Assembly (NCBI GenBank): GCA_021160845.1 | Contig: JAGHBT010000328.1 | Location: 1 to 5,719, forward strand | Direction: 5' to 3' | DNA: 5,719 nucleotides | Source: a bacterium | Lineage (GTDB): Bacteria > Krumholzibacteriota > Krumholzibacteriia > Krumholzibacteriales > WJIX01 | The notes under the pieces: generated by a model | What the model was told of the DNA's origin: nothing | Seen by the model: the letters and a program-made list of their open reading frames with translations, nothing else | Database searches by the model: none | In this document: positions 5,558 to 5,719 of the stretch, piece by piece | How the letters are laid out: each line of letters opens with the position of its first letter | Position numbering within the stretch: position 1 is the first letter of the stretch | Program-made: the position numbers and the translations under genes

Positions 5558-5719
5558 ATGAGCATTAAACATTTACTTTTCGGGGTTTTTACTATCCTAA
5601 TTATTGCTGGGTGTACTGATGAAGACAGATCCCCAGCTGGACCCGTTTACCCTGAATATTGGATGGGTGAAGTAACTTATGCATGCGGGACTTGGTATGG
5701 TAAGCGACCTGATGCTACC
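5558..5719 (+). CDS. Putative lipoprotein, first 54 codons (3' end outside window)
   Basis: ATG 5558 opens a frame that remains open to the last base. The first 19 residues, MSIKHLLFGVFTILIIAGC, form a lipoprotein signal peptide: one Lys, a hydrophobic core, and the lipobox IIAG-C with Cys19 as the lipidation site. The residues after it, TDEDRSPAGP, have acidic residues just behind the Cys; in enterobacteria an Asp at +2 retains lipoproteins in the inner membrane, but here +2 is Thr and the host rule is unknown. The remainder (VYPEYWMGEVTYACGTWYGK) is not recognised. A GAGGA motif at 5543-5547 is about ten bases before the start. The gene begins 25 bases after attC site B on the same strand, so it should be the cargo of the next cassette. 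Function unknown. Confidence 0.7.
   Translation, partial: MSIKHLLFGVFTILIIAGCTDEDRSPAGPVYPEYWMGEVTYACGTWYGKRPDAT

Noticed and set aside
5339..5572. A 77-codon minus-strand open frame across the end of the PliI-like gene and attC site B
   Set aside because: It crosses the attC structure and the PliI-like C-terminus, and has no recognisable product or start signal.

Overview
The window has two parts of different origin. Positions 1-4627 carry three same-strand genes in moderately AT-rich sequence: the 3' end of an MscS-type mechanosensitive channel gene, a secreted DUF3078-type (probable outer-membrane beta-barrel) protein, and a 1092-residue membrane sensor with 14 two-component-type beta-propeller blades, a Y_Y_Y domain, one transmembrane helix and a SpoIIE/RsbU-type PP2C phosphatase. 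This combination suggests a Gram-negative host of the Bacteroidota/Ignavibacteriota/Calditrichota neighbourhood (FCB group). That is inferred from family distribution; the window holds no phylogenetic marker.

After position 4627 there is a gene-free stretch (4628-4989), and the sequence becomes richer in G and C. It contains a possible weak terminator and a long structured element (about 4820-4953). A second, clearer element of the same kind lies at 5446-5532. Both look like integron attC recombination sites. The second has a canonical GCCTAAC...GTTAGAC outer pair, an inner pair with one extra unpaired base, and a GC-rich hairpin between them. Both share an identical 24-base segment. Each is followed within 25-36 bases by a same-strand gene start, as in integron gene cassettes.

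The complete cassette (about 4948-5526) encodes a 149-residue secreted protein that I recognise as like PliI, the periplasmic inhibitor of invertebrate-type lysozyme. The next cassette begins with a lipoprotein gene cut off by the window end. No integrase gene is visible, although in the usual layout it would lie just left of the first cassette, on the minus strand. The array therefore looks like integrase-less attC sites (a CALIN), a displaced array, or the distal part of a larger integron.

Functionally, the left genes concern envelope tension, an outer-membrane protein and an extracytoplasmic signal relayed to a cytoplasmic phosphatase. The right part is a mobile cargo region whose two visible genes both encode exported proteins. 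The most notable point is the junction between an ordinary chromosomal locus and a previously unflagged cassette array that carries a lysozyme-inhibitor gene.
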